36,850 nucleotides of DNA, taken from contig NZ_LAJE02000123.1 of the NCBI RefSeq assembly GCF_000970465.2, positions 1-36,850 on the forward strand, written 5' to 3'. The notes below the pieces were generated by a model that had not been told where the DNA came from, made no database searches, and was given only the letters and a program-made list of their open reading frames with translations. The first letter of the stretch is position 1. Every line of letters begins with the position of its first letter. Positions 9,165 to 17,267 of the stretch are shown here, one piece after another. Both the position numbers and the translations under genes were made by a program. This stretch comes from Devosia insulae DS-56 (GTDB lineage Bacteria > Pseudomonadota > Alphaproteobacteria > Rhizobiales > Devosiaceae).

Positions 9165-10202
9165 CTAGCGCAACCGGACAACCTCCCAAGCCGCCGCAAC
9201 CGCCCAACCCAGCCCGAGCATCAGCACCGGCGTGTAAAGCGCGCCCCAATAGGCGTTGAACGGCTTCCCCACCGCGGCGAACAGCCCGACGAACACCACC
9301 ACCGTCGCCAGCGCCAATGTCCCCTTCGGCCACGCCCACAGCCCCAATAGTCCGAGTGGCAGCAGCACCGCCGGCAGCCACACCGGGCCGAGGCTCCACA
9401 AGCCGTTGAACCCCGCCGTTGCGAGAATGAAACCAAGCCCGCCGAACTGCAGCCAGCCATCGCCATAGGCGCGGTCCATCGGCCCCAGCTGCTGGTTCAC
9501 CATCCACCAGTGCCAGCCGAAATAGGCGGCATAGGCGACGAGCCCCAGGGCCCACAGCCGGACTTCGCTCCAGCGTTTCTCGCGTAGCGCCAGGACGATC
9601 GCGACCACCACATAGGGCGCCGCCAGTTCGCGCAGGAACAGCGCCAGCACACCCACGAGCAGGCCGGCGAGCCGCCAGCCATTGCCGAATGCCGCGACCG
9701 ACACGAGGATCAGCGTTCCTGCCGCCACCTCCGAGAACACCACGCTCGACGGCGCGGCGATGCCGCCGAGGCTGATCCCCACCGCCAGCATGGACAGGCC
9801 GGCGACCAGCACGCCGCCATCCTCGCGCAGCATCCGGTAGACCAGCAGCAGCCCGCCGAGCGCCAACGCCGCCAAGACCCCCTGCCCCCAGCCCGGCGGC
9901 AGCGCTGCGAGCAGCAGCGGCCAGGCCGGCGTACGCCAGTTGAACACCGAGCGCGTGCCATAGCCGTCGGCCACCAGCACCTCATGCGCTGCGGTGTAAT
10001 AGTCTGCCCCGCCGCGCAGCCGCTCGATGATCCGCTGGTAGCTGACGAGATCGCCCTCCGGCGCCACCGTCGTCGCCGCATCGGCCGGCACCGCCGGCGC
10101 CCGCCCCATGGCGACCAGCAGCAGCAGCGCGATGGCGACCACGGTCAGCCCCAGCACGACAAGGGCCAGCGGTCGCGGCAATTCGTTGAGGCGCGTACGC
10201 AT
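9165..10202 (-). CDS. Multi-pass membrane protein of unknown function
   Basis: I do not recognise a named family. The 345-residue protein starts with a membrane helix (LALVVLGLTVVAIALLLLVAM). A loop of about 65 residues follows (YQRIIERLRGGADYYTAAHEVLVADGYGTRSVFNWRTPAWPLL), then about seven to eight further hydrophobic segments. A first extracytoplasmic loop with a Tyr/Asp-rich motif, followed by many short helices, resembles the GT-C class of membrane glycosyltransferases (ArnT/PMT-like), so transfer of a lipid-linked sugar is possible. No catalytic residue can be assigned. The gene is convergent with flhA (21 bp between stops) and divergent from the metallopeptidase gene. Confidence 0.75.
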   Translation of the reverse strand: MRTRLNELPRPLALVVLGLTVVAIALLLLVAMGRAPAVPADAATTVAPEGDLVSYQRIIERLRGGADYYTAAHEVLVADGYGTRSVFNWRTPAWPLLLAALPPGWGQGVLAALALGGLLLVYRMLREDGGVLVAGLSMLAVGISLGGIAAPSSVVFSEVAAGTLILVSVAAFGNGWRLAGLLVGVLALFLRELAAPYVVVAIVLALREKRWSEVRLWALGLVAYAAYFGWHWWMVNQQLGPMDRAYGDGWLQFGGLGFILATAGFNGLWSLGPVWLPAVLLPLGLLGLWAWPKGTLALATVVVFVGLFAAVGKPFNAYWGALYTPVLMLGLGWAVAAAWEVVRLR

Positions 10203-10325
10203 CGCGTTCAGAATGTCCCGGTAAACTGCACAGACAATGCCGCCGCGCCGTTAATATTTCGGGATGGCACGAGGAACCGCAGGCGAAACCGGGCATTGTT
10301 GACCTGCGTCACCACACGAGCCCCG

Positions 10326-11462
10326 ATGAAGCTCTTCCGCTGCGACCATTGCGGTCACCTGCTCTACTTCGAGAACACCCGCTGCGAGCGTTGCGGCCGA
10401 GCGCTCGGCTATGGCCCACTCACCAACAACCTGTTCTCGCTCGATGGCGGCCCCGGCATCTGGATGGCGCCGGCCTTCTTCAACCGGTCTTTCGTCTACT
10501 GCGCCAATGCGGCGCATGGCGCCTGCAACTGGCTGCTGCTGCATGCGCCGGGGGCCGATCCCTACTGCCTCGCCTGCCGCCACAACGGGCTGATCCCCGA
10601 TATCAAAAATCCGGTCGACCTCGGCCGCTGGCAGGTGATCGAGCGGGCCAAGAAGCGGCTGATCTACGCGCTGCTGCGGCTGCATTTGCCGCTCGCCACC
10701 CGCAATGAGGATCCGGTGCACGGCCTGAGCTTCCACTTCCTCAACGACGAAATCTCGCGCTCCCCCGTCCTCACCGGGCACGATAGCGGCGTCATCACCC
10801 TGTCGCTGCAGGAGGCCGACGACGCGGCCCGCGAATACCGCCGCACCCAGTTCAACGAACCCTACCGCACCTTGCTCGGCCATTTCCGTCACGAGATCGG
10901 CCACTACTATTGGGATTTGCTGGTCAGCGGCCGCCCGGCGCATGGGGAATTCCGCACTCTGTTCGGCGACGAGAGCGCTGACTACGAGAGCGCCCTCGCC
11001 GCCCACTACGCCAGCGGCGCGCCCGACGGCTGGCAGCAGCACTACATCTCGGCCTATGCCACCTCCCACCCCTGGGAGGATTTCGCCGAGACCTTCGCGC
11101 ACTACCTGCATCTGGTCGATACCACCGAGATGGCGGCGTCCTTCGGCCTCAACCTCCGGCCCGCCGTCGACCAGAGGGGAGAGCTGACCGCCCGACTCGA
11201 CTACGATCCCTATGGCGATGCCGACATCGAAGAGCTGATCGAAAACTGGATCCCGATCGCCTCGCTGATGAACAATCTCAACCGCGCGGTCGGCCAGCAC
11301 GACGCCTACCCGTTCGTCCTCACCCCCGAGGTGATCGCCAAGCTGGGCTTCGTCGCCCGGCTGGTGCACGATGCCGGCGCCGTGCAATGGACCGTCCCCA
11401 GCGCGGCCGGGCCGATCCCGATCAACGTGCCCACCGGTCCGGCCGAACTGCCCCGCACCTGA
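10326..11462 (+). CDS. Putative zinc-binding metallopeptidase with N-terminal zinc ribbon
   Basis: The 378-residue protein opens with a zinc ribbon, CDHC (residues 6-9) and CERC (20-23). A second Cys set follows (Cys in FVYCANAAHGAC and PYCLAC, about residues 60-92). The catalytic motif HEIGH starts at residue 189 (LLGHFRHEIGHYYWD), with a downstream acidic WEDFAETFAHYLH that could supply the third metal ligand. This architecture matches the DUF2248-type putative zinc-binding peptidases; its natural substrate is not known to me. The in-frame region upstream of the ATG at 10326 lies against the neighbouring gene's promoter, so I excluded it. The next gene starts 38 nt downstream. Confidence 0.85.
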   Translation: MKLFRCDHCGHLLYFENTRCERCGRALGYGPLTNNLFSLDGGPGIWMAPAFFNRSFVYCANAAHGACNWLLLHAPGADPYCLACRHNGLIPDIKNPVDLGRWQVIERAKKRLIYALLRLHLPLATRNEDPVHGLSFHFLNDEISRSPVLTGHDSGVITLSLQEADDAAREYRRTQFNEPYRTLLGHFRHEIGHYYWDLLVSGRPAHGEFRTLFGDESADYESALAAHYASGAPDGWQQHYISAYATSHPWEDFAETFAHYLHLVDTTEMAASFGLNLRPAVDQRGELTARLDYDPYGDADIEELIENWIPIASLMNNLNRAVGQHDAYPFVLTPEVIAKLGFVARLVHDAGAVQWTVPSAAGPIPINVPTGPAELPRT

Positions 11463-11500
11463 GGCTGGAGCGGTCGTCGCCGATGTGATCTCTATCCGGC

Positions 11501-11935
11501 ATGCACGACATCACGCTTCTCACCGTCCCGGTGTTCTCCACCCTCTGCAACGCCGCCTTCGCGCTGCGCCGCGAGGTCTTCGTCATTGAGCAGCAGATCC
11601 CCGAGGCCGAGGAGTTCGACGCCGACGACCTGACCGCTACGCATCTGGTGGCGATCGCCGCCGGCAACGTCGTCGGCACGCTGCGCATCATCTGGGCGCC
11701 GGAGCACGTGAAGCTTGGCCGGGTCGTCGTTGCGCAGCTCTGGCGCGGCCAGGGTATCTCGACCCTGCTGCTCCGCCACGCCATGGACCTGGCGCGTGAC
11801 AAGGGCCAGACCCGCTTCTATCTCACCGCCCAGCACGACAAGCTCGCCGTCTACGAAAAACTTGGCTTCGTCGCCTTCGGCGAGCCGTTCGACGATGGCT
11901 CCGGCATCCTCCACCTCAAGATGAAGACTTACTGA
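11501..11935 (+). CDS. GNAT family N-acetyltransferase
   Basis: The 144-residue protein has a single acetyltransferase fold. The N-terminal helix region contains ALRREVFVIEQQIPEAEEFD, typical of the ElaA/YjcF-like GNAT group. The acetyl-CoA binding motif A is LGRVVVAQLWRGQGISTLLL (about residues 73-92, RGQGIS in place of the usual R/QxxGxG/A). The C-terminal motif YLTAQHDKLAVYEKLGFVAFGEPFDDGSGILHLKM closes the fold (read in parts). It transfers an acetyl group from acetyl-CoA to an unknown small-molecule or protein amine in the cytoplasm. It follows the metallopeptidase gene by 38 nt and may be co-transcribed with it. Confidence 0.88.
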   Translation: MHDITLLTVPVFSTLCNAAFALRREVFVIEQQIPEAEEFDADDLTATHLVAIAAGNVVGTLRIIWAPEHVKLGRVVVAQLWRGQGISTLLLRHAMDLARDKGQTRFYLTAQHDKLAVYEKLGFVAFGEPFDDGSGILHLKMKTY

Positions 11936-11947
11936 GCCCTTACCCGA

Positions 11948-11972
11948 TTAACTCAAACTTTACCGGTTAACC
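11948..11972 (+). promoter_or_regulatory. CtrA-like box plus half site
   Basis: TTAA (11948-11951), seven bases, TTTAC (11959-11963) is the same one-mismatch CtrA-like box as the one before fliF. A further TTAACC half site lies at 11967-11972. It sits 13 bp past the GNAT gene with no protein gene starting downstream on the plus strand, so if functional it would drive the possible small RNA below. Confidence 0.4.
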
Positions 11973-12011
11973 CGGGAAACCGGGCGCTACCGTCAATTCT
12001 CCGCTAGCTTG

Positions 12012-12094
12012 CTGGATGTGGGGCGCCTCGCCGCCCCGACAGGACGCTGGGAGGCGTGGAAGGCCGGACCTCGGGAAACGGGGCCGGCCTTTTG
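12012..12094 (+). ncRNA. Possible small RNA with strong intrinsic terminator
   Basis: Downstream of the CtrA-like boxes, GCTAGC at 12003-12008 resembles the alphaproteobacterial -10 (GCTANA). After it come a GGGGCG/CGCCCC hairpin (about 12020-12037) and a long terminator hairpin at 12060-12091. The terminator has stem AAGGCCGG-CCTCG, loop GGAAA, then CGGGG-CCGGCCTT, and runs into TTTT. This would give a transcript of roughly 80 nt. No known RNA family was recognised, and the 5' end is a guess. The alternative is a long 3' UTR with terminator for the GNAT gene. Confidence 0.35.
12060..12094 (+). terminator. Intrinsic terminator downstream of the GNAT gene / possible sRNA
   Basis: The outer stem AAGGCCGG pairs with CCGGCCTT, and the inner CCTCG pairs with CGGGG around a GGAAA loop, with one bulged A. 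TTTTGATTTGAT follows. It is the best hairpin-plus-T-tract in this region. Confidence 0.75.
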
Positions 12095-12206
12095 ATTTGA
12101 TCGGGCCTTTGACCTCCCACTGGCGTAGCGGGTGGGGCGGCATCCAACTGCTCTCTACTAGGCACGCATCGGCGACCTTTCCACCACAAAACGCCCCAGG
12201 CTCGGT

Positions 12207-12289
12207 GTCATCCCCGCGAAAGCGGGGACCTCCGTTTGAGATGGTGCCGCAGGCAAGAAAACAGAGGTTCCCGCTTTCGCGGGAATGAC
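12207..12289. repeat. Palindromic repeat family A, copy 2
   Basis: Left arm GTCATCCCCGCGAAAGCGGG (12207 onward) and right arm ending CGCGGGAATGAC (to 12289) form an inverted repeat, with further pairing outside through CGGT/CCCAGTGGG. It is closest to the copy at 30061-30143: both have GACCTCCGTTTG after the left arm and AAAACAGAG before the right arm. Confidence 0.85.
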
Positions 12290-12382
12290 CCAGTGGGTGG
12301 AGCGCGGCCATAACTTCGCGCACGCGCGAGAGGCGGAACGCGGTGAAATTTCTCAGTCGTAGCGGGTGCTGCAACATCCCAC

Positions 12383-12408
12383 TAGGTTCCCGCCTTCGCG
12401 GGAATGAC
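12383..12408. repeat. Palindromic repeat family A, single arm
   Basis: This is a solitary arm (TAGGTTCCCGCCTTCGCG then GGAATGAC), the same as the right arm of the copy at 5259-5353. No partner arm is visible within 90 bp on either side apart from copy 2, so it is either a remnant or a half element. Confidence 0.75.
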
Positions 12409-12454
12409 ATCCGTGGTGGATTGAAACCGAGAGCTTACCGCTGGGCTCGTGAAC

Positions 12455-13003
12455 CTAACCCAGCCTCTTTACCCAAACCGAAACCTCGTCGCCGCTGCTC
12501 ATATCGGCCTGGACGATGCCGTCGATCATGAAACTCGGCGACACGTGGATGCCGTTCTGGCGTGCATAGCGCGCATCCCAGCGGGTCGATTTGTCGAGCT
12601 GCGGCTCATCGAACGCCGCCATCAGCTTAAGCCCTGTATAGCCTTCGATCCGCCGGATCAGGTCGTTCGGCGTCGCGTCGCGGTTCGGCCCGGTGGCGTG
12701 CTGCTCGAACTCGAACTCCTCGCGGTGCTCGTACACTGCCTGCATCACCTGCCTCGCCGCCGCCTTGCCCGCCGGCAGGCTCGCCGCGGCGTAGATCGCC
12801 CTGACGATCACCGGCGAGAACATGTGCCAGGGCTGCGAGTGGAGCCGGATCTTCACCGTCAGCCTGTCTTCACCCAGCTCGGCCAGCAGCTGCTCAAGCT
12901 TGCCGAAGGCCTTGGCCGAGTAGGGACAAGTCGGCTCGAGGAACACCTCGAGCTGTCTCGGCCCTTGCCCCCACACCAGCGGATCGACCCGGAACTCAGC
13001 CAC
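12455..13003 (-). CDS. DsbA-like thioredoxin-fold protein lacking the second active-site cysteine
   Basis: The 182-residue protein shows the DsbA/thioredoxin_4 pattern. A beta strand leads to VFLEPTCPYSAKAF (about residues 19-32), a helical insertion follows, and the cis-Pro loop VSPSFMIDG comes near residue 160. The active site reads CPYS instead of CxxC, so normal disulfide oxidation is unlikely; a glutathione- or monothiol-type role is possible. No signal peptide is seen, so it is probably cytosolic. I chose the GTG at 13003 because AGAGG lies 7 nt upstream; an ATG at 13018 is the alternative. It is a monocistronic gene between repeat-rich DNA and a divergent PRC-barrel gene. Confidence 0.75.
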   Translation of the reverse strand: MAEFRVDPLVWGQGPRQLEVFLEPTCPYSAKAFGKLEQLLAELGEDRLTVKIRLHSQPWHMFSPVIVRAIYAAASLPAGKAAARQVMQAVYEHREEFEFEQHATGPNRDATPNDLIRRIEGYTGLKLMAAFDEPQLDKSTRWDARYARQNGIHVSPSFMIDGIVQADMSSGDEVSVWVKRLG

Positions 13004-13127
13004 GGCAACACCTCTCATCAAATCGGAGCGCCAAGCTACCCGACCCGGCGGCCTGGCCTATCGGACATTGGTTGAAGTTCGCGCCGACCACGCTGGAAAC
13101 GGTCGGCCAGTTTGATTCCGGGGGGCC

Positions 13128-13152
13128 GGAACGCTCGCGTCGTGGTGACGTT
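13128..13152 (+). promoter_or_regulatory. Sigma-EcfG-like (general stress response) promoter
   Basis: GGAAC (13128-13132), a 16-bp spacer, then CGTT (13149-13152) matches the known GGAAC-N16/17-CGTT consensus of alphaproteobacterial EcfG sigma factors exactly. It would start transcription near 13160, about 80 nt before the PRC-barrel gene. Confidence 0.65.
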
Positions 13153-13240
13153 GTGTCTGCATCGGGCCGTGCGGCACGCCACAGCCAAGCGATGTGCCGC
13201 ACGGCCTTGTTCATGAAACCCACGAACGAGAGAACCATAG

Positions 13241-14206
13241 ATGTTCCGTACCCTTATGACCACCACTGCCGTCGTCGCCCTGCTCACCGCAGGCGCCATG
13301 GCACAGGACGCCGCCCCCGCAACCACGGAAGCTCCGGCCGTGACGACCGAAGCGCCGGCGGCTCCGCTCGACACCTCGATCCTCGCTTCCGGCTACTCGG
13401 TTACCGACAAGGATAATCTCGCGACCGAAATCATCGGCAAGCAGGTCTACTCGTCCAGCGCTGCCGACGCCGAGCATATCGGCGACGTCAACAACCTGGT
13501 GATCGGTGAAGGCGGCGAAGTCGCCGCCGTGGTCATCGGGGTCGGCGGCTTCCTCGGCATCGGCGAAAAGAACGTCGCTGTGAACTATGCCGAACTCGAA
13601 TGGGTCACCGCCGAGGACGGCAGCGAGCGTTTCGTACTGGCGACCTCCAAGGAAGCGCTGGAGACCGCCCCGACCTTCGAGACCACAGATGCGGCAGCCC
13701 CGGCAGCCGACGGCACGATGGCGCCAGCCGAACAGCCGGCAGATGCGATGGCTCCGGCCGACCAGCCCGCCGACGCCATGGCCCCGGCCGAACAACCATC
13801 AGATGCCATGGCTCCGGCCGACCAGCCCGCCGACACCATGGCTCCGGCCAGCCCGATCGATCGCGCCACGCTGACTGATGCGCCACTCACCGCTGAAGAG
13901 CTGATCGGCACCAATGCCTATGGCCCGGGTGACGAGCACCTCGGTGCCATTGGCGACGTGATCCTCGGCGCCGACGGCAAGGCCGTCGATGCGGTGATCA
14001 TCGATTTCGGTGGCTTCCTCGGCATCGGCACCAAGCCGGTGGCCGTTGCGGTTGAGAACCTGCGCTTCGCCACCAACGCGAACGGCGACAAGTTCCTGTT
14101 CCTCAACGTGACGCGCGATCAGCTCGACAAGGCCGTGGCCTACAACAAGGACACCTGGGAAGCCGAGCGCGACGCGCAGCTGCTGAAGACCGACGACCTG
14201 CAGTAA
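13241..14206 (+). CDS. Exported protein with two PRC-barrel-like domains
   Basis: A signal peptide (residues 1-21, TTTAVVALLTAGAMAQDA) is followed by an Ala/Pro/Thr-rich stretch. The first PRC-barrel-like domain comes next (about residues 55-140, IIGKQVYSSSAADAEHIGDV and VAAVVIGVGGFLGIGEKNVAV), then a low-complexity linker. The second domain (about 223-305) contains LIGTNAYGPGDEHLGAIGDV and VDAVIIDFGGFLGIGTKPVAV. The linker holds 4.4 copies of a 10-residue unit MAPAxQPxDA in which E and D alternate, encoded by 30-bp DNA repeats at 13718-13849. PRC-barrel proteins with signal peptides are common in Hyphomicrobiales and often stress-induced; the promoter upstream supports this. The molecular function is unknown. 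Confidence 0.85.
   Translation: MFRTLMTTTAVVALLTAGAMAQDAAPATTEAPAVTTEAPAAPLDTSILASGYSVTDKDNLATEIIGKQVYSSSAADAEHIGDVNNLVIGEGGEVAAVVIGVGGFLGIGEKNVAVNYAELEWVTAEDGSERFVLATSKEALETAPTFETTDAAAPAADGTMAPAEQPADAMAPADQPADAMAPAEQPSDAMAPADQPADTMAPASPIDRATLTDAPLTAEELIGTNAYGPGDEHLGAIGDVILGADGKAVDAVIIDFGGFLGIGTKPVAVAVENLRFATNANGDKFLFLNVTRDQLDKAVAYNKDTWEAERDAQLLKTDDLQ
13718..13849 (+). repeat. 30-bp in-frame tandem repeat in the PRC-barrel gene
   Basis: There are four full units (13718, 13748, 13778 and 13808) and a 12-bp partial unit, each encoding MAPA-(E/D)-QP-(A/S)-D-(A/T). Units 2 and 4 are nearly identical to each other, and units 1 and 3 share the E form. This suggests duplication of a 60-bp pair. Copy number may vary between strains. 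Confidence 0.85.
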
Positions 14207-14223
14207 TCGCACCCGCAAGCGCG

Positions 14224-14250
14224 AAAGGCCCGCTCCCGGCGGGCCTTTTC
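14224..14250. terminator. Intrinsic terminator between the PRC-barrel gene and fliJ
   Basis: AAGGCCCGC (14225-14233), loop TCCCG, GCGGGCCTT (14239-14247) and then TTC. It is 18 nt past the PRC-barrel stop and 22 nt past the fliJ stop on the other strand, so it could serve both convergent genes. The T-tract is better on the plus strand. Confidence 0.75.
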
Positions 14251-14271
14251 ATTGTCCGATCGCGGAATGCC

Positions 14272-14685
14272 TCAGCGGCGGATGTGCCGCAGGCGGCCGA
14301 TCTCGTCGTATTCCGCCTGCTCGGACTTGGCTTCCGCCGCAGTCTCGCGACCATGCTCGCGCTGGTCCAGCAGTTCGACCTTCTTGAGGTCTTCCACTGC
14401 TTCGGCCAGCGCGTCCTGCGCTGCCTCGAGATTGCCCTTCATGTCGTTGGCCGAGGCCAGCAGGTTGTCCCTGCGGGCGATCGCCGCCTTGGCGAAGGTC
14501 GAATAGGCGAAATGCGCGATATCCGAGATGCCGGTCTTCTGCTGCTCGATCTCGATCTGCTGGTCGAGTTCGGCGGCCATCCGCTCGAAATCGGCAATCA
14601 TCATCTCGATCTGCGTCACCTGGCGGCGCTTCTCGTCGACCTGAAACTTCTTAAGCCGGATCAGGCTCTCGCTGCGCGACTTCAT
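14272..14685 (-). CDS. fliJ: Flagellar export chaperone FliJ
   Basis: FliJ is a coiled-coil protein that fits in the centre of the FliI ATPase hexamer and links it to FlhA. The 137 residues are typical and nearly all helical. They start SRSESLIRLKKFQVDEKRRQ, the family's conserved N-terminal helix, and continue as heptad-rich coiled coil (EMMIADFERMAAELDQQIEIEQQK, read in parts) to the basic C terminus RLRHIRR. It lies 28 nt downstream of fliI on the same strand. Sequence conservation in this family is weak, so the operon partner is part of the evidence. Confidence 0.9.
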   Translation of the reverse strand: MKSRSESLIRLKKFQVDEKRRQVTQIEMMIADFERMAAELDQQIEIEQQKTGISDIAHFAYSTFAKAAIARRDNLLASANDMKGNLEAAQDALAEAVEDLKKVELLDQREHGRETAAEAKSEQAEYDEIGRLRHIRR

Positions 14686-14713
14686 GACTTGTACTCCTTA
14701 CACCTCAAGTCAT

Positions 14714-16054
14714 TCACTTCACTGACGCGGTCTGCTCGCCCACCTTGTCCAGAATTGCCTCCAGCATAACATAGCCGTCGGCAATCGAGGTGCGCTCTTC
14801 CCGCTGCTGGCTCAAAAACGCCTCCAGCGCCGGGTTGATCGCGATGGCACGGTCCACGCCTGGATCCGATCCCTTCCGGTATGCCCCCAGCCGGATCAGT
14901 TCCTCCATGTCGGCAAATGTCGACATGAGCTCCCGCGCCTTCTGCAGGGTGGGCCGCACGTTGACCGGCACACACCCAGGCATGGTTCGCGAGATAGACC
15001 GGAGCACATTGACCGCCGGATAGCGTCCCCGCTCGGCGATCGAGCGCTCCATCACGATGTGCCCATCGAGAATGCCGCGAACGGCGTCCGCAATGGGCTC
15101 ATTGTGATCGTCACCTTCCACCAAAACGGTAAATAGACCTGTAATGGAGCCCGATTCAGCAAGGCCTGGACCGGCTCTTTCGAGCAACCTCGGAAGCTCG
15201 GTGAAAACCGTCGGCGGGTAGCCCTTGGCGGTCGGCGGCTCGCCGATGGCGAGGCCGATCTCGCGCTGTGCCTGGGCGAAGCGGGTGAGGCTGTCCATCA
15301 TGCACAGCACCCGCTTGCCCTGGTCGCGAAAGTACTCGCTGAGCGTCAGCGTCAGGTAGGCTGCCTGCCGCCGCATCAGCGCCGCCTCGTCGGAGGTGGC
15401 GACCACCACCACTGCCTGCTGGATGCCGACCTCGCCCAGATAGTCGGTAACGAACTCCTGCACCTCGCGCCCGCGCTCGCCGATCAACCCGATCACCGCC
15501 ACGTCGACCTGGGCGTTGCGGGCGAGCATACTCATCAGCACCGACTTGCCGACGCCCGAGCCGGCAAAGATCCCCATGCGTTGGCCTTCGCACATGGTGG
15601 TGAAGGTATTGAGCGTGCGCACCCCCATATCGAGCGGATCGCCCACCCGCATGCGCTCATGCGCCGGCAGCGGCACCTGGCGCAGCGGGTAAGGCGTGGC
15701 GCCCGGCATCAGCGGGCCCTTGCCATCGATCGGCTCGCCATCGGCATTGATCACCCGCCCCAGCCAGTATTCGGAGGGCTGCACCGCCCCGTCATGGCTC
15801 TTGAACAGCGCCCGGCAACCGAGCCGCACCCCGTTCAGCGCTCCGAACGGCAGGCACAGCGCATGGCCATCGCGAAAGCCGATGATCTCGGCGCCCAGCA
15901 CCCCACCATTGGTGGTTTCAATTTCGACGCGCCCGCCGACGCGCAGCTCGCGCACCGGCCCGACCACTTCGATGAGCAGGCCCTGCACGGTTTTGACGCG
16001 CCCGAAGACTTCTACGTCCTCGATGGCGTCAATTGCGGCTTTCAGGGACTGCAT
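14714..16054 (-). CDS. fliI: Flagellar export ATPase FliI
   Basis: FliI is the F1-beta-like ATPase that unloads and unfolds substrates for the flagellar export gate. The 446 residues match the family. The N-terminal beta-barrel domain (about residues 15-90) is followed by the ATPase domain with Walker [15 protein letters not shown] (about 165-178), [10 protein letters not shown], Walker B-region [21 protein letters not shown], and the conserved [24 protein letters not shown] (read in parts). The C-terminal helical domain follows. It heads a fliI-fliJ operon divergent from ctrA. A CtrA-like box lies about 40 bp upstream of its start. Confidence 0.96.
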   Translation of the reverse strand: MQSLKAAIDAIEDVEVFGRVKTVQGLLIEVVGPVRELRVGGRVEIETTNGGVLGAEIIGFRDGHALCLPFGALNGVRLGCRALFKSHDGAVQPSEYWLGRVINADGEPIDGKGPLMPGATPYPLRQVPLPAHERMRVGDPLDMGVRTLNTFTTMCEGQRMGIFAGSGVGKSVLMSMLARNAQVDVAVIGLIGERGREVQEFVTDYLGEVGIQQAVVVVATSDEAALMRRQAAYLTLTLSEYFRDQGKRVLCMMDSLTRFAQAQREIGLAIGEPPTAKGYPPTVFTELPRLLERAGPGLAESGSITGLFTVLVEGDDHNEPIADAVRGILDGHIVMERSIAERGRYPAVNVLRSISRTMPGCVPVNVRPTLQKARELMSTFADMEELIRLGAYRKGSDPGVDRAIAINPALEAFLSQQREERTSIADGYVMLEAILDKVGEQTASVK

Positions 16055-16093
16055 CGGCCTCTTTCACGCTGCCCGAATCGCTTGAGGACCACG

Positions 16094-16108
16094 GTAACCG
16101 AACGTTAA
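16094..16108 (-). promoter_or_regulatory. CtrA-like binding site upstream of fliI
   Basis: Read on the minus strand, TTAA (16108-16105), seven bases, TTAC (16097-16094) followed by C is one mismatch from TTAA-N7-TTAAC. It lies 40 bp before the fliI start, a plausible -35-region position. A separate half site TTAACCAT is at 16119-16126 on the plus strand. Confidence 0.45.
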
Positions 16109-16197
16109 GCAAAAAGCGTTAACCATAGGCCCCTACCCCGACATCCGCCTGGCGTGCCGCGAGCCGCTTTCCGAGCCCTCAAGGGCCCCAAATCCTT

Positions 16198-16211
16198 GAG
16201 TCGGCAGAGTC
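16198..16211. promoter_or_regulatory. Paired GANTC (CcrM methylation) sites in the ctrA promoter region
   Basis: GAGTC occurs at 16198-16202 and again at 16207-16211, nine bases apart from start to start. GANTC is the known target of the cell-cycle methyltransferase CcrM. In Caulobacter the methylation state of a GANTC site in the ctrA P1 promoter helps time ctrA transcription, and the arrangement here suggests the same logic. Confidence 0.5.
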
Positions 16212-16280
16212 GATTGAAGGGCTTTCTTAACCTAGTTTCTTAAGTCGGTTAGATGCGATTTCTGTAGCATTTTCAACGAT

Positions 16281-16296
16281 TTAACATATCACTAAC
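16281..16296 (+). promoter_or_regulatory. CtrA-like box in the ctrA upstream region
   Basis: TTAA (16281-16284), seven bases, CTAAC (16292-16296) is one mismatch from the CtrA consensus. It may be an autoregulatory site. A second TTAA pair at 16327-16340 has a 6-base spacer and fits less well. The whole interval 16220-16345 is strikingly A/T-rich compared with its surroundings. Confidence 0.4.
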
Positions 16297-16449
16297 GGGA
16301 GACCCATTGCATCTTGCGGATCAGAATTAAACTTTGTTAACTAATTGCGCTTAGGTTTGGGTCATATCCAGTAGGGTTCGGTTAAGGGTGAACGCGCAGG
16401 GCGCCTCATCCATAGTTCCAGCAGGGAACGGTTTAAGGGGATTGACGGC

Positions 16450-17160
<711 letters not shown>

Positions 17161-17237
17161 CGCGCCGTCTGGCGTTGCCTAGCGCGCTGTTCAGCGTCGC
17201 TTAACTCATTCAGTCCTGCGTTGCGGCAGACCTGGGG

Positions 17238-17266
17238 AACCCCGTACCAGAAGGTGCGGGGTTTTC
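17238..17266 (+). terminator. Intrinsic terminator of ctrA
   Basis: AACCCCGTACC (17238-17248), tetraloop AGAA, GGTGCGGGGTT (17253-17263) form an 11-bp stem with one T-G pair, followed by TTTCGCTATTTT. It lies 78 nt beyond the ctrA stop and next to the convergent parE gene. Confidence 0.8.
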
Positions 17267-17267
17267 G

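Noticed and set aside
11986-11997. TTGACGG on the minus strand as a possible -35 element
   Set aside because: No matching -10 sequence lies 10-18 bases further on, and no minus-strand gene starts there.
16327-16341. TTAA pair resembling a full CtrA site
   Set aside because: The spacer is 6 bases instead of 7, so I listed only the better-fitting box at 16281.
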